A stretch of DNA of 64,000 nt, taken from the NCBI GenBank assembly GCA_964514285.1, contig CAZEQC010000003.1, forward strand, positions 1-64,000, written 5' to 3'. Position 1 is the stretch's first letter. Each line of letters opens with the position of its first letter. Source of the stretch: SKLM01 sp964514285 (GTDB taxonomy: Bacteria > Chloroflexota > Anaerolineae > B4-G1). The notes under the pieces were generated by a model that ran no database searches, was not told where the DNA came from, and was given only the letters and a program-made list of their open reading frames with translations. This document shows, piece by piece, positions 33,412 to 40,987 of the stretch. Both the position numbers and the translations under genes were made by a program.

Positions 33412-33836
33412 TGCCGCTACGCCTTTCGCTGCCGCTGCCGCCGACGGACAACGACATCTACGTCCCCGTCAAGAAGAGGGGGAAGTCCGCAGGCATGCGG
33501 CTGTCCGACACGGCTCGAGCGTACAAGGTCAAGGTCGCTGAGCTCATGGCCGACGCGGCCGTGCTTCAGCCCGACTTCGTGGTCGAAGACGACGTGGAGT
33601 ACTCGATCACCCTTGTCGTCTTCTTCAAGGCGGCTTACAGCAAGGACTGGCCAAAGCGGGCGAAGTGTCGGTTCCGCAAGATCGATTCGCACAACCGGCT
33701 GAAGCTGGTCATTGACGCGGTCATGCAGGGCCTGGGGCTCGACGACAACTGCCTGTTCGAGCAGAGCATCACCAAGCAGGAAGATCCGGAAGACCCCCGG
33801 ATCGAGGTGGAGATAAGGAGGTGGGAGTGGGCCTGA
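33411..33836 (+). CDS. RusA-like Holliday-junction resolvase (141 aa)
   Basis: The start ATG overlaps the upstream TGA by one base. The N-terminal LPLPPTDNDIY and the core KIDSHNRLKLVIDAVMQGLG, followed by LDDNCLFEQ, match RusA: Asp92, His94-Asn95, Lys98, Asp102 and Asp111/112 lie at the metal-site positions, with His replacing the second Asp of the usual D-x-D-N. Length is typical. RusA resolves recombination intermediates, which fits the neighbouring recombinase and UvsW-like helicase. Confidence 0.88.
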   Translation: MPLRLSLPLPPTDNDIYVPVKKRGKSAGMRLSDTARAYKVKVAELMADAAVLQPDFVVEDDVEYSITLVVFFKAAYSKDWPKRAKCRFRKIDSHNRLKLVIDAVMQGLGLDDNCLFEQSITKQEDPEDPRIEVEIRRWEWA

Positions 33837-34246
33837 GGAAGAAATGGGCCTGGGAGAAGATCGACTGGGACGAGAGGATCTGGAAGGACGAGGTCGTCTT
33901 CCGGGAGGACTTCATCGAAGGCATGAACGCCTCAGAGCTCGTGGAGATCCTCAATCTGAGGGGAGTGCGGGCGCACAGAGGCATGGAGCTGGACGAGCTG
34001 CGAGAGGCCCTCGTCCTGAATCTGCAAGGAGAGGACGTGGTGATCGAGCACCCGGTGGATTACCTCCGACGGAGGATCCGCTGGTTCATCGAGCTCCACT
34101 ACGAGAAGATTCGCGACCAACTGACCACGCAGTGCGACATGCGCTGCTTCGACAAGCACGACGCAGAGGTGCTGTACTGCTACACGGCCCCTCTGACCAA
34201 GAGGAACATCGAAAGGGAGATGGACAAGCATGGGTACCAAGACTGA
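33827..34246 (+). CDS. Hypothetical protein (139 aa)
   Basis: I use the GTG at 33827 because AAGGAG precedes it by six bases; a GTG at 33821 is also open. The protein has a Trp-rich N-terminus (LRKKWAWEKIDWDERIW) and a helical middle including MNASELVEILNLRGVRAH that looks like a SAP or helix-extension DNA-binding motif by eye. Two cysteines (CDMRC) lie near the C-terminus. No family is firmly recognised. Confidence 0.65.
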   Translation: MGLRKKWAWEKIDWDERIWKDEVVFREDFIEGMNASELVEILNLRGVRAHRGMELDELREALVLNLQGEDVVIEHPVDYLRRRIRWFIELHYEKIRDQLTTQCDMRCFDKHDAEVLYCYTAPLTKRNIEREMDKHGYQD

Positions 34247-34997
34247 GGAAGAGGTCGCCCGAGAAGCGTTCAAGCAGGAGCTGCTCCACACCAGCAACTG
34301 GGGGCTGCGCCGGCTGGCCACCGGCCCCAAAGGGGCTGGCATCGAGATCGCCGTGGTGAAGGAGGCGGAGGAGACCGGGCCCGAGGCCGTCGTCGACGTC
34401 ATCATGGAGAAGTACGACGAGGGCTGGCGTCCTGGCGGCGCGGCCCTCAACCCCCAGAGCAGCCCTGCCTCGAGCCCGGCCAAGAAGCGGACGACCGACA
34501 AGAAGCCCCCCAAGGAGGAGCCCAAGAACGAGCCCGACCCGGAGCCCGCTCCTGAGCCGGAAGCCTCGGGTGACGACGACCCGGTGGCCAGCGCGTGGGA
34601 CGAGGAGGGGTCGGATGGTCTGCCCGCAGACCTCGACCTCGACCTCGACGATGACGAGCCGGAGCCCGAACCGGAGCCCGAGAAGCCGAAGCGCCGGCAG
34701 CGTCAGACGAAGACCAAGACGGCCCCAGCGGCCGAGACGTCGGCCCTCGAGGAGAAGGTCGACAAGGTGCTCGACACGCTGATGAAGATGGCCTCGATGT
34801 TCTCCAAGATCGAGAAGACGCTGGACAGCATCGACGCGACCGTGAACGAGGTCAAGTTCCTGGTCATCGAGGGCAAGGAGGCCACGGTCACCGGGCTGGC
34901 CGTCCTGTTCAAGAAGGGCTTCCCGGCCAAGGGCTTCGGCAAGGTCAAGGAGCACGCCACGGCCCTGGCGAAGAAGGCCTGCGGCATCGAGGACTGA
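34230..34997 (+). CDS. Hypothetical protein with low-complexity acidic linker (255 aa)
   Basis: The first 75 residues are a compact helical domain. Residues 76-165 are Pro/Glu/Asp/Lys-rich and disordered. The C-terminal 85 residues form amphipathic helices with a coiled-coil pattern (EEKVDKVLDTLMKMASMFSK). The overlap of 17 bp with the previous gene shows co-translation. The function is unknown. It could be a scaffold or a replication-complex tether. Confidence 0.65.
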   Translation: MGTKTEEEVAREAFKQELLHTSNWGLRRLATGPKGAGIEIAVVKEAEETGPEAVVDVIMEKYDEGWRPGGAALNPQSSPASSPAKKRTTDKKPPKEEPKNEPDPEPAPEPEASGDDDPVASAWDEEGSDGLPADLDLDLDDDEPEPEPEPEKPKRRQRQTKTKTAPAAETSALEEKVDKVLDTLMKMASMFSKIEKTLDSIDATVNEVKFLVIEGKEATVTGLAVLFKKGFPAKGFGKVKEHATALAKKACGIED

Positions 34998-35081
34998 GGC
35001 TCCTCGGCCCGGCCGGTTCGGCCGTCACCGCCACCTCGGGTGCCCTCCACGCTCGTCTTCCGCGAAGAGGAGATCGAACGG

Positions 35082-35210
35082 ATGACGGAGAAGGAGCTCC
35101 TCGAGGTGGTGGCGGCCGTCGGCCTCAGCACCGACGGGGTCGAATCCCTGCCTGCTCTCCGCCGTATGGTGGCCCTCTCAGGACGAAAAACCACGACCCA
35201 GGTGGTATAG
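35082..35210 (+). CDS. Small hypothetical protein (42 aa, or 56 aa from an upstream GTG)
   Basis: ATG at 35082 has AGGAG nine bases upstream and encodes MTEKELLEVVAAVG... with a helical pattern and a basic C-terminus. An in-frame GTG at 35040 would add 14 charged residues but lacks a good ribosome site. It is the last plus-strand gene of the replication block. The stop overlaps a GGTATAG sequence. Confidence 0.5.
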   Translation: MTEKELLEVVAAVGLSTDGVESLPALRRMVALSGRKTTTQVV

Positions 35211-35378
35211 GGGTTCTGGCACGCAGCCTCAACTAGCAGGCTGTGCCCAGGGGAGTTTTCTCCTTTCGCCCCTGGGGAGCGGTGCGGACGCCCGTCCGTC
35301 CGGAACAAACGAGTCCACACGGGGGCTCACCGACAGTCGCAGACGGGAAGGCGGCTGTCGGTGGGTCCCCACTCTTTC
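35211..35378 (+). ncRNA. Candidate structured RNA and terminator region
   Basis: No convincing gene is seen between 35211 and 35407. Four stem-loops occur: 35218-35247 (GGCAC-gc-AGCCT with AGGCT-GTGCC), 35246-35276 (CCAGGGG/CCCCTGG), 35285-35298, and 35321-35370 (GGGG...CACCGACAG with CTGTCGGTG...CCCC), the last followed by ACTCTTTC. The last can terminate plus-strand transcription. A GGTATAG at 35204-35210 could start a short RNA here. No known RNA family is recognised. Confidence 0.4.
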
Positions 35379-35393
35379 GAGCGCCGGACTCAC

Positions 35394-35415
35394 TTCTTAG
35401 CTGGTCATCAGATGG
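35394..35415. repeat. 22-bp 3'-end repeat, copy 2
   Basis: Identical to 12603-12624 except for one base (G for A at the eleventh position). It spans the stop codon of the 175-residue gene exactly as copy 1 spans the portal stop. Confidence 0.7.
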
Positions 35416-35935
35416 CGGTGACGACGTAGGCGGCGAGGGCCACAAGCGCGGCCGAGACGAGGGTGCCCGAGAGGAAACCGAACCACCACGACCTGTACCA
35501 CGCCGTGGCACTTCGAGCTCGACGCTCGGCTGCAAGCGCCTGCTCGGAGTAGTACTCGGCCTGCTCCTCGAGGAGGCCCTCCCGAATGGTGGCCGTCTCC
35601 CTCACATGCTCGATCTCGATGCGGTACCTCTCGGCGATGTAGAGGCGGTCGGCCCAGCGCAAACGGCGCAGGGCCTTCAGCTTCAGGCCGTACTCCACAA
35701 GCCGATCCCGGTGTACCAGGGCGCCATCCCACGGAGCCTCCACCACCTTCCCCTGATGCACCGGGATCGACGGTGGGGGGTTGAGGCGAGGAATGAGCGC
35801 CTCTTCTTCCGGGCTCGGACAGTCGAAGTCCGGAGCCTGCTTGGAGTCGTAGTCTTGTGGCCCGCAGACGGTCTGCGTCAACCCCTGCGACGGATAGAGG
35901 GCGACCAGCAGAACAACCGTCGTCAGGCGCTTCAT
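35408..35935 (-). CDS. Envelope protein with N-terminal signal and C-terminal membrane anchor, spanin-like layout (175 aa)
   Basis: MKRLTTVVLLVALYPSQG is a signal peptide followed by a Cys at 24, a Pro-rich stretch, and a charged helix (about 75-145) likely to form a coiled coil. The last 25 residues form a transmembrane helix. A signal sequence, periplasmic coiled coil and C-terminal membrane helix is the layout of unimolecular spanins. The Cys is not preceded by a canonical lipobox, so lipidation is uncertain. It is the last gene of a tightly overlapping operon (ATGA) that includes a holin-like gene, consistent with lysis. Confidence 0.6.
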   Translation of the reverse strand: MKRLTTVVLLVALYPSQGLTQTVCGPQDYDSKQAPDFDCPSPEEEALIPRLNPPPSIPVHQGKVVEAPWDGALVHRDRLVEYGLKLKALRRLRWADRLYIAERYRIEIEHVRETATIREGLLEEQAEYYSEQALAAERRARSATAWYRSWWFGFLSGTLVSAALVALAAYVVTAI

Positions 35936-36381
35936 CGCGCCCTCTGCCTACGAGCTGCCGCCAGGAACGCTTCGGAGGGCTGAGGCATCGCGGCCTGAGC
36001 CGCCTTGGCCTCTCGAAGCCGCCCAGCGATGGTAGGGGCCACCTTCTTCTCGGCCGGGCCGCCGAGCAACCTCTTCAGGGTCGTCATGACGCGGCCCTCC
36101 CTCGCGATCTTGGTGAGCTCGTCTGCGAAAGCCGAAAATGCTGCGCTGGAAGCCGTCTTTGGTGGCATATCTCCGAGTCCCTCTCCTTCACGCTCCGCCT
36201 CCAGCCGCCTACCCATTGGGCCAAGCCCAGCCCTCTCGGCCTGCCGACGCCGCCGGGCCGCCCTGCTGAGCACCCGCCGCGGACCACCTCGGGGATTGAC
36301 CGACTGGCGAGCTCGGCGAAGGGCCGCTCTCTCGTCACGGTGTGCCCGCTGCTCTTCGGTAAGGGCAGCAGCGAGCTTCAT
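35932..36381 (-). CDS. Basic protein containing an ADELTKIA motif (149 aa; shorter 78-aa form possible)
   Basis: The ATG at 36381 overlaps the upstream stop (ATGA). The first 70 residues are very Arg-rich. Residues 87-93 read DELTKIA. An internal ATG at 36168 (MPPKTASS) would put the motif at 16-22, as in the related genes at 36710 and 36901. Both starts are possible and only one may be real. The motif and the operon suggest a virion-internal protein. Confidence 0.55.
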   Translation of the reverse strand: MKLAAALTEEQRAHRDERAALRRARQSVNPRGGPRRVLSRAARRRRQAERAGLGPMGRRLEAEREGEGLGDMPPKTASSAAFSAFADELTKIAREGRVMTTLKRLLGGPAEKKVAPTIAGRLREAKAAQAAMPQPSEAFLAAARRQRAR

Positions 36382-36713
36382 AGGCTGTCGAACCACGTCA
36401 CAACCTCCTCGAGAGGCCTGTCCTGGAGCTCGTCGAGCTCGGCCTGCTGCTCTTCGGTGAGCTCCCTGAGACGCTCGACCTTCCGCTCCTCGAGCTCGGC
36501 GATCTTCTGATCTCGGACGAGTTCAGCGTTGCGGAGCTTCTTCAGAGCCTCACGGGTCTTCTCATCGAGGTCCCTCGGGGGCTCAGCGTACTGAGCGATG
36601 AGGGACGCAGTCGTCACCGCCGTCATGATGGCGATAGCGATGCCGATCGGGAAGAGGATCCACTTCCAGTTCTTCTTGATCCAGGGCCATGCCTTGGTCG
36701 TGAGCCAGATCAT
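36378..36713 (-). CDS. Membrane-anchored coiled-coil protein (111 aa)
   Basis: A single transmembrane helix (about 18-40, WILFPIGIAIAIMTAVTTAS) follows a Trp/Lys-rich start, then a charged coiled coil to the C-terminus. This layout is like i-spanin (Rz) proteins, but no partner lipoprotein overlapping in another frame is seen. ATGA overlaps link it to both neighbours. Confidence 0.6.
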   Translation of the reverse strand: MIWLTTKAWPWIKKNWKWILFPIGIAIAIMTAVTTASLIAQYAEPPRDLDEKTREALKKLRNAELVRDQKIAELEERKVERLRELTEEQQAELDELQDRPLEEVVTWFDSL

Positions 36714-36904
36714 CGAATCAACTCCCGGGCCTCCTCGGAGAGATAGCGACCGGCCCGCTCGGCCTTCCGAGCCTCGCGCTCGCGCATCCGCTTCTTGATC
36801 GCCACCCCAAGCACCTTCTTACGCACGGGGCGGATGAAGCGTTGAGTGCCGGCAATCTTCTCGAGCTCGTCGGCGAACGCCTCGATGGTGCCGGACGAGA
36901 TCAT
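36710..36904 (-). CDS. Small basic protein with N-terminal ADELEKIA motif (64 aa)
   Basis: MISSGTIEAFADELEKIAG starts the protein, with the motif at 12-18. The rest is Arg/Lys-rich (VRKKVLGVAIKKRMRERE) and would bind nucleic acid or fold as a basic helix. Overlap of four bases with each neighbour places it in the motif cluster. A packaged internal protein is possible. Confidence 0.65.
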   Translation of the reverse strand: MISSGTIEAFADELEKIAGTQRFIRPVRKKVLGVAIKKRMREREARKAERAGRYLSEEARELIR

Positions 36905-37179
36905 TGCATCCCGTACCGCACCTGCTGGGCAGTCATCCGAGCGCCCCGTCCGATGTTGGCCCCGGCCTCGCCGACCTCCCGGCCGCCCAGGCCGCCGACG
37001 AGGGCCCCAGTCAAGGCCGCCGCGATGCGGGCCTTCTTGGGTGCCTTGGCCACCAGCTTGTTGGCCGCAGCCGCGCCAGCCCCAGCACCAGCCACACCGC
37101 CGACGACCTTGGCCTTTCGGTTGGGGTCGTACTGAGCGATCTTCTGGAGCTCGTCGCTGAATGCGAGAAAGTCGATCAT
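36901..37179 (-). CDS. Small glycine/alanine-rich protein with SDELQKIA motif (92 aa)
   Basis: MIDFLAFSDELQKIAQYD gives the motif at 9-15. It is followed by a Lys-rich turn and two Gly/Ala-rich hydrophobic segments (VVGGVAGAGAGAAAA and ALTGALVGGLGG). The whole looks like a small membrane-active virion protein. ATGA overlap with both neighbours. Confidence 0.65.
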   Translation of the reverse strand: MIDFLAFSDELQKIAQYDPNRKAKVVGGVAGAGAGAAAANKLVAKAPKKARIAAALTGALVGGLGGREVGEAGANIGRGARMTAQQVRYGMQ

Positions 37180-37679
37180 GCTCCTACTCCTGTCACGAGA
37201 GAGTCCCGCTCCCTGATTCTCTTGATGATAGACGGAACCCCCTCCCGAAGGCCATGCCTCACCGCCTTCAGGCTGAGATAGCCCCCGCCTTTGCCCATCG
37301 GGGCGTGCTTGTCCTGATGAACCAAGTAGGCCGGCCCCAACCTGTGAGCGTGAAGGCGTCCCGCCCTGTAGCTGATGGTGAGGGGCCTCTCCCCCGGGAG
37401 CGGAGTGGCCAGCCGAGTCGGCTTGAAGCCCATCGCCTTCATGTCCGGCATCTGCTTCTCTGGGACGACGACGTTGCGGTAGCCGAGGATGGCCGGAACG
37501 TCCTTGTCCTCGAGCGCCTTGATGATCCTCTTCTTCGCAGCTTCGGGCTTCTTCGGCAGCTTCTCCAGGATGGGGAGCTTCGCCTTGATCTCCACGCCTG
37601 CGTACCCAGCCCCGAGGGGCTTGAATCCCTCAGCGGCGATCTTGACGAGCTCATCGGAGAAAGCAGTGAAGTCGATCAT
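37176..37679 (-). CDS. Protein with N-terminal SDELVKIA motif and unknown domain (167 aa)
   Basis: MIDFTAFSDELVKIAAEG has the motif at 9-15. The rest is a folded domain with LTISYRAGRLHAHRLGPA and HAPMGKGGGYLSLKA, without a recognised family. The shared start with the 92- and 64-residue genes suggests paralogous or shared-tag N-termini fused to different bodies. It is preceded by TGATG coupling with the next gene. Confidence 0.65.
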   Translation of the reverse strand: MIDFTAFSDELVKIAAEGFKPLGAGYAGVEIKAKLPILEKLPKKPEAAKKRIIKALEDKDVPAILGYRNVVVPEKQMPDMKAMGFKPTRLATPLPGERPLTISYRAGRLHAHRLGPAYLVHQDKHAPMGKGGGYLSLKAVRHGLREGVPSIIKRIRERDSLVTGVGA

Positions 37680-37900
37680 CAGCCGCCCAGACGGGAGAGG
37701 GCCCCACGAATGCCAGTCCCTTGGTCAAAAAACGAGCCCGGCATGTTGGGGTTGTCCTTGGCCCTGGGAGCGCCGATGATCCCCTTGAGCTTCCGGCGGG
37801 CCTTGGTCAGCACGCCCTTCGCGTGCCGGGCTGTCACCGCCGTCTTCCCCGAGCCCAGCTTGGTCACGCCGAGCTCCCAAGCGCTGGCTCCGTAGTTCAT
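37679..37900 (-). CDS. Small basic protein (73 aa)
   Basis: MNYGASAWELGVTKLGSGK begins the protein, with Lys/Arg-rich central helices and no cysteine. The N-terminus has AWELGVTKLG, a distant echo of the DEL-KIA motif that should not be counted. The stop overlaps the next ATG by one base. Confidence 0.6.
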   Translation of the reverse strand: MNYGASAWELGVTKLGSGKTAVTARHAKGVLTKARRKLKGIIGAPRAKDNPNMPGSFFDQGTGIRGALSRLGG

Positions 37901-37901
37901 C

Positions 37902-38306
37902 TCAGCCCTCCTTCACCCTCTTCTGCTCCTTGGGGTCGAGATCGAGCTCGATGTCGATCCCCCTAGCTTCAGCCATCTTCTTCACCCACTTGACGATGAC
38001 GATGGAGAAGAGCCCCGCAATGCCGTAGACGAGCGCCATCGTGAACTGGCTCACCTCCTCGAGCTGCGGGGGCCGAGGCACCTGCGGTATCCACCCGAGG
38101 CCGAAACCGAGGAAGAACATGAGCGGGATCTTCACCGCTTCCATGAACTTGAGGAACTTGCGAACTGGCTTGTTGCCAGTGTGCCAGAGGTAGGGCCCAA
38201 TGCCCTTCCACTTCCCGAGGCCGTTGAAGAAGGCCACGATGAGAAAGACCACACAGCCCATGACGATGAACTGCCAGCTCGAGATGATTGCCCAAAGGTC
38301 GTCCAT
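37902..38306 (-). CDS. Holin-like membrane protein with three predicted transmembrane helices (134 aa)
   Basis: Hydrophobic segments lie at about 11-29, 57-74 and 87-106, with a charged C-terminal tail (DLDPKEQKRVKEG). Size and topology are like class I holins, which form the inner-membrane lesion that triggers lysis. Its neighbours include spanin-like proteins. A different membrane role is possible. There is no sequence signature specific for holins. Confidence 0.5.
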   Translation of the reverse strand: MDDLWAIISSWQFIVMGCVVFLIVAFFNGLGKWKGIGPYLWHTGNKPVRKFLKFMEAVKIPLMFFLGFGLGWIPQVPRPPQLEEVSQFTMALVYGIAGLFSIVIVKWVKKMAEARGIDIELDLDPKEQKRVKEG

Positions 38307-38318
38307 ACCAGCCCCCTT

Positions 38319-40979
38319 CTACGATGCCATCGGCGGAGTGCCAGCTGTCGTAAGATTGTTGAGTGCGTACCCGACAACTGTGTTGGGAGTGATCTCTGGG
38401 CTTACCCCACCGTCCAGGATGACGTCGTTGCCGATGGCTTTGGCCGAGTTGCCGACGCCGCCGCCGATGACCCCAGAGTTGAACTTGATCGCGTCGTAGA
38501 CCCCGCTGCCAGAGTCCAGGCCGTTGCCGAGCACACGGATCAGGCAGTTGACCACCTTCACCAGCGAGACGCCGGTCTGGTCGAAATCGAAGATGGCCTG
38601 GCCCGCCGACTGGATATCGTCGCCGAAGATCGCCGTGACGCTGTCCACCAGGATGTCGTCCATCGTGTCATCCTCAGCGTAGATGGCGTGGTAGGGGCGG
38701 AAGCCTGTCTGCGGCCGCATGTAGATGCGCCCCTTGCGGATGCGGATGCTCTCCGTCGCGTTGCCCCGGATGCGGATCATGCTCTCGATGTCGTGCGTGT
38801 CGCCGGTCGCATCGCAGTAGATGTTGAAGTCCTCGAAGACGACGTCCTTGCCCTGGAGGAACACGAGCGCCTTGGACCCGCTGGCCAGCTTGTAGAGGTT
38901 GTTCCCACGACCGAACGTGTATCCCCGAACAGTGGCCTGCCTGTCGACGCAGATCGCACCGCAGGTGCTGCTCAACAGCGCATCCCCGTCGAAACGCACG
39001 GACACCCCCTCGACGACCGTTCGTCCATCGATGAGATACACGCTGTCGGAGACGTAGGAGCCGCCACGGATGTAGATGATGCCGCCCGTGTACTGAAGCG
39101 CTACTGGCGTGCCGCTGAGGTCGTAGTGGGTGTCCAGCTGCACAGAGAGCTCGGTGATCTTGGACTGGAAGTCCACCTCGACCAGGCCGCCCGCGAGCGC
39201 CCCGTAGGAGAAAGGCTGCGCGCCGTCCGGCGAATCCTGGTGGTGGACCGCGAAGCCGTCGATGTTGCAGGTCGACATGTAGACCCACGACTCGTCCATG
39301 ACGATGTGCGAGCAGTCGCCGCGGTCGAAGACCACGTTGCGACCCGCCACGCCGTCCAGCTTCATGACGGGGAAGAGGGTGCCACCGCCGGTCGGCGTCG
39401 CGCCCGGGTCCGACGCATCGTCAGTGCCCTTGCTCCACTTGTCGTAGAAGTAGCAGTTGTTGAGGATGATCCCGCGCTCGGTCACCGAGACGCCCTCGGG
39501 CTCGTGCATGGCCTGGAGCTCGACGAAGAAGAGGCCATACCACGCACTGGCCGTGTTGATGAATCGGCAGTTCTCGAAGATGAGCCCGTGCTGCTCGACG
39601 GGGAAGTCGGTGTCGGCGACCCGGCGATTGCCGCGGAACTCGCAGTTCTCGAACTTCACCCCCTGGAGCGGTTGGTTGATCAGCAGACAGGTGACGTCAC
39701 CGACCTCGATGTAGCAGTTGGTGAAGCGCAGCCGCTGAGAGGCGGTCACCCCAGCGAAGTCGATGCCTACGCCGACAGAGATGCCGGAACCTGGTGTGAA
39801 GGGGCGGATGTTCTCAAACACCATGTCTGCGCAGCCAGACCCGATGAACATGACATCACCGGTCGTCATGTGCTGAGCGTCGTACTTGACGTTGCGGACA
39901 TGGACCGTGTTCTCGTTCTGGCCGACGAGGATGCAGCCGCTAGGCCCGCCGCACTCGACGTTCTCGACTGAGGTCCTCGTGTCGAGCTCGAGCCGCCAGC
40001 CGATGGCGCTCACGTTTCGGAGGTACGACCGCTGGGACAGCTGGATACGAGCGCTTGTCGAGGTGATCGCCCCGGGCGCCGTGATGGTCAGGTCCTCGAT
40101 CGAGCAGCCGTTGCTGGTGCTGATGAGGCCGTTGGCCGCGTCGGCGTTGACCTCGACGACGGTCGTGTTCTTGTCCTCGCCGATGATGTGCTGGGCGTTG
40201 AGAGACAGCGAGTTGTAGGGGCCGTAGGTCCCCTGCTTGAGGTAGATGCGCTCGTGGCCATCCGAGATGGCGTCCTCGAGCGCCGACGCCCCGACGTAGT
40301 CCGCGATGCCGGAGACCGCGCAGACCACCCAGGAGGGCTTGGCCGACTCCCCGGCGCCCTCATGGATGCCGCGGATGTCAGCCCGGATGAGGGCGTCGTC
40401 CGGCAACGTGGCCAGCGTCGCCTCTCTGGCATAAGAGAGCCGATAGTTGCCAGACGGGAGCGCCGTGAGTGGGCCGCTGTCCGTGCCCAGCTGCAACGTA
40501 ACCACCGCCGTGTTGTAGAAACCAGAGCCCACCGCCGGCCCGACGGATATAGCAGTGACCTTCACCTCCTCGCCATCGACCATGACCTCGTTGTAGTCCT
40601 CGTCGACGAATTGGAAGAGGGTGTCGAGTGCCTCTTGGAGAGGGAGCGCGGAATAGGTGCCGTTGCCCACGTAGAGATAGCCGGATGGCGAGAAGTTGAT
40701 GTCGCTGCCGGCTCCGTTGATCATGTCGATATCGATCGTGGTTTTCGAGAAGGACAGGAGCTGACCGACCTGGGTGACAGCAAGCTGCGAGTCCAGCGGC
40801 AGCTTCAGATTGTCCATGTTCTCGGCGAGGGCGAGGTGCGGCCGGTTGGCCGTCGCCGAGCTGGCGCCCTCGGTCTGACCGACGAACCGACACCCGACGT
40901 TCTTCCCTGGTGTATCCCCGGTGTACGCGTCGCAGGTGTCCAGGAGGGTTGCCGCGTCGAGGTAGTCTCCGTAAGCCAT
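38319..40979 (-). CDS. Tail spike or fibre with right-handed beta-helix (886 aa)
   Basis: After an N-terminal virion-binding region (about 1-210), residues about 230-800 show repeating short strands with patterns such as VFENIRPF, VKFENCEFRG and LIFENCRFIN, in which NC and EN steps recur at regular spacing. This is the pectate-lyase-like beta-helix of tail spikes. Such proteins recognise or degrade host surface polysaccharide. No catalytic residues can be assigned. It lies next to other tail genes; another beta-helix spike is at 47714-50536. Confidence 0.75.
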   Translation of the reverse strand: MAYGDYLDAATLLDTCDAYTGDTPGKNVGCRFVGQTEGASSATANRPHLALAENMDNLKLPLDSQLAVTQVGQLLSFSKTTIDIDMINGAGSDINFSPSGYLYVGNGTYSALPLQEALDTLFQFVDEDYNEVMVDGEEVKVTAISVGPAVGSGFYNTAVVTLQLGTDSGPLTALPSGNYRLSYAREATLATLPDDALIRADIRGIHEGAGESAKPSWVVCAVSGIADYVGASALEDAISDGHERIYLKQGTYGPYNSLSLNAQHIIGEDKNTTVVEVNADAANGLISTSNGCSIEDLTITAPGAITSTSARIQLSQRSYLRNVSAIGWRLELDTRTSVENVECGGPSGCILVGQNENTVHVRNVKYDAQHMTTGDVMFIGSGCADMVFENIRPFTPGSGISVGVGIDFAGVTASQRLRFTNCYIEVGDVTCLLINQPLQGVKFENCEFRGNRRVADTDFPVEQHGLIFENCRFINTASAWYGLFFVELQAMHEPEGVSVTERGIILNNCYFYDKWSKGTDDASDPGATPTGGGTLFPVMKLDGVAGRNVVFDRGDCSHIVMDESWVYMSTCNIDGFAVHHQDSPDGAQPFSYGALAGGLVEVDFQSKITELSVQLDTHYDLSGTPVALQYTGGIIYIRGGSYVSDSVYLIDGRTVVEGVSVRFDGDALLSSTCGAICVDRQATVRGYTFGRGNNLYKLASGSKALVFLQGKDVVFEDFNIYCDATGDTHDIESMIRIRGNATESIRIRKGRIYMRPQTGFRPYHAIYAEDDTMDDILVDSVTAIFGDDIQSAGQAIFDFDQTGVSLVKVVNCLIRVLGNGLDSGSGVYDAIKFNSGVIGGGVGNSAKAIGNDVILDGGVSPEITPNTVVGYALNNLTTAGTPPMAS

Positions 40980-40987
40980 GATCTCTC

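Noticed and set aside
35204..35210. GGTATAG as a firm promoter
   Set aside because: It coincides with the stop codon region of the 42-residue gene (GTG GTA TAG), so the match may be chance; kept only as a weak candidate.
35211..35407. Possible tRNA in the gene-free interval
   Set aside because: No cloverleaf, anticodon arm or TTCGA-type T-loop; no convincing tRNA was found elsewhere, although I could not scan every frame of the window with a model.
37679..37900. The AWELGVTKLG segment as another DEL-KIA motif
   Set aside because: Only three positions match; counting it would weaken the pattern.
38181..39971. Plus-strand frame (596 codons) opposite the tail spike
   Set aside because: Antisense of a beta-helix repeat; Asp/Val-rich shadow without start signals.
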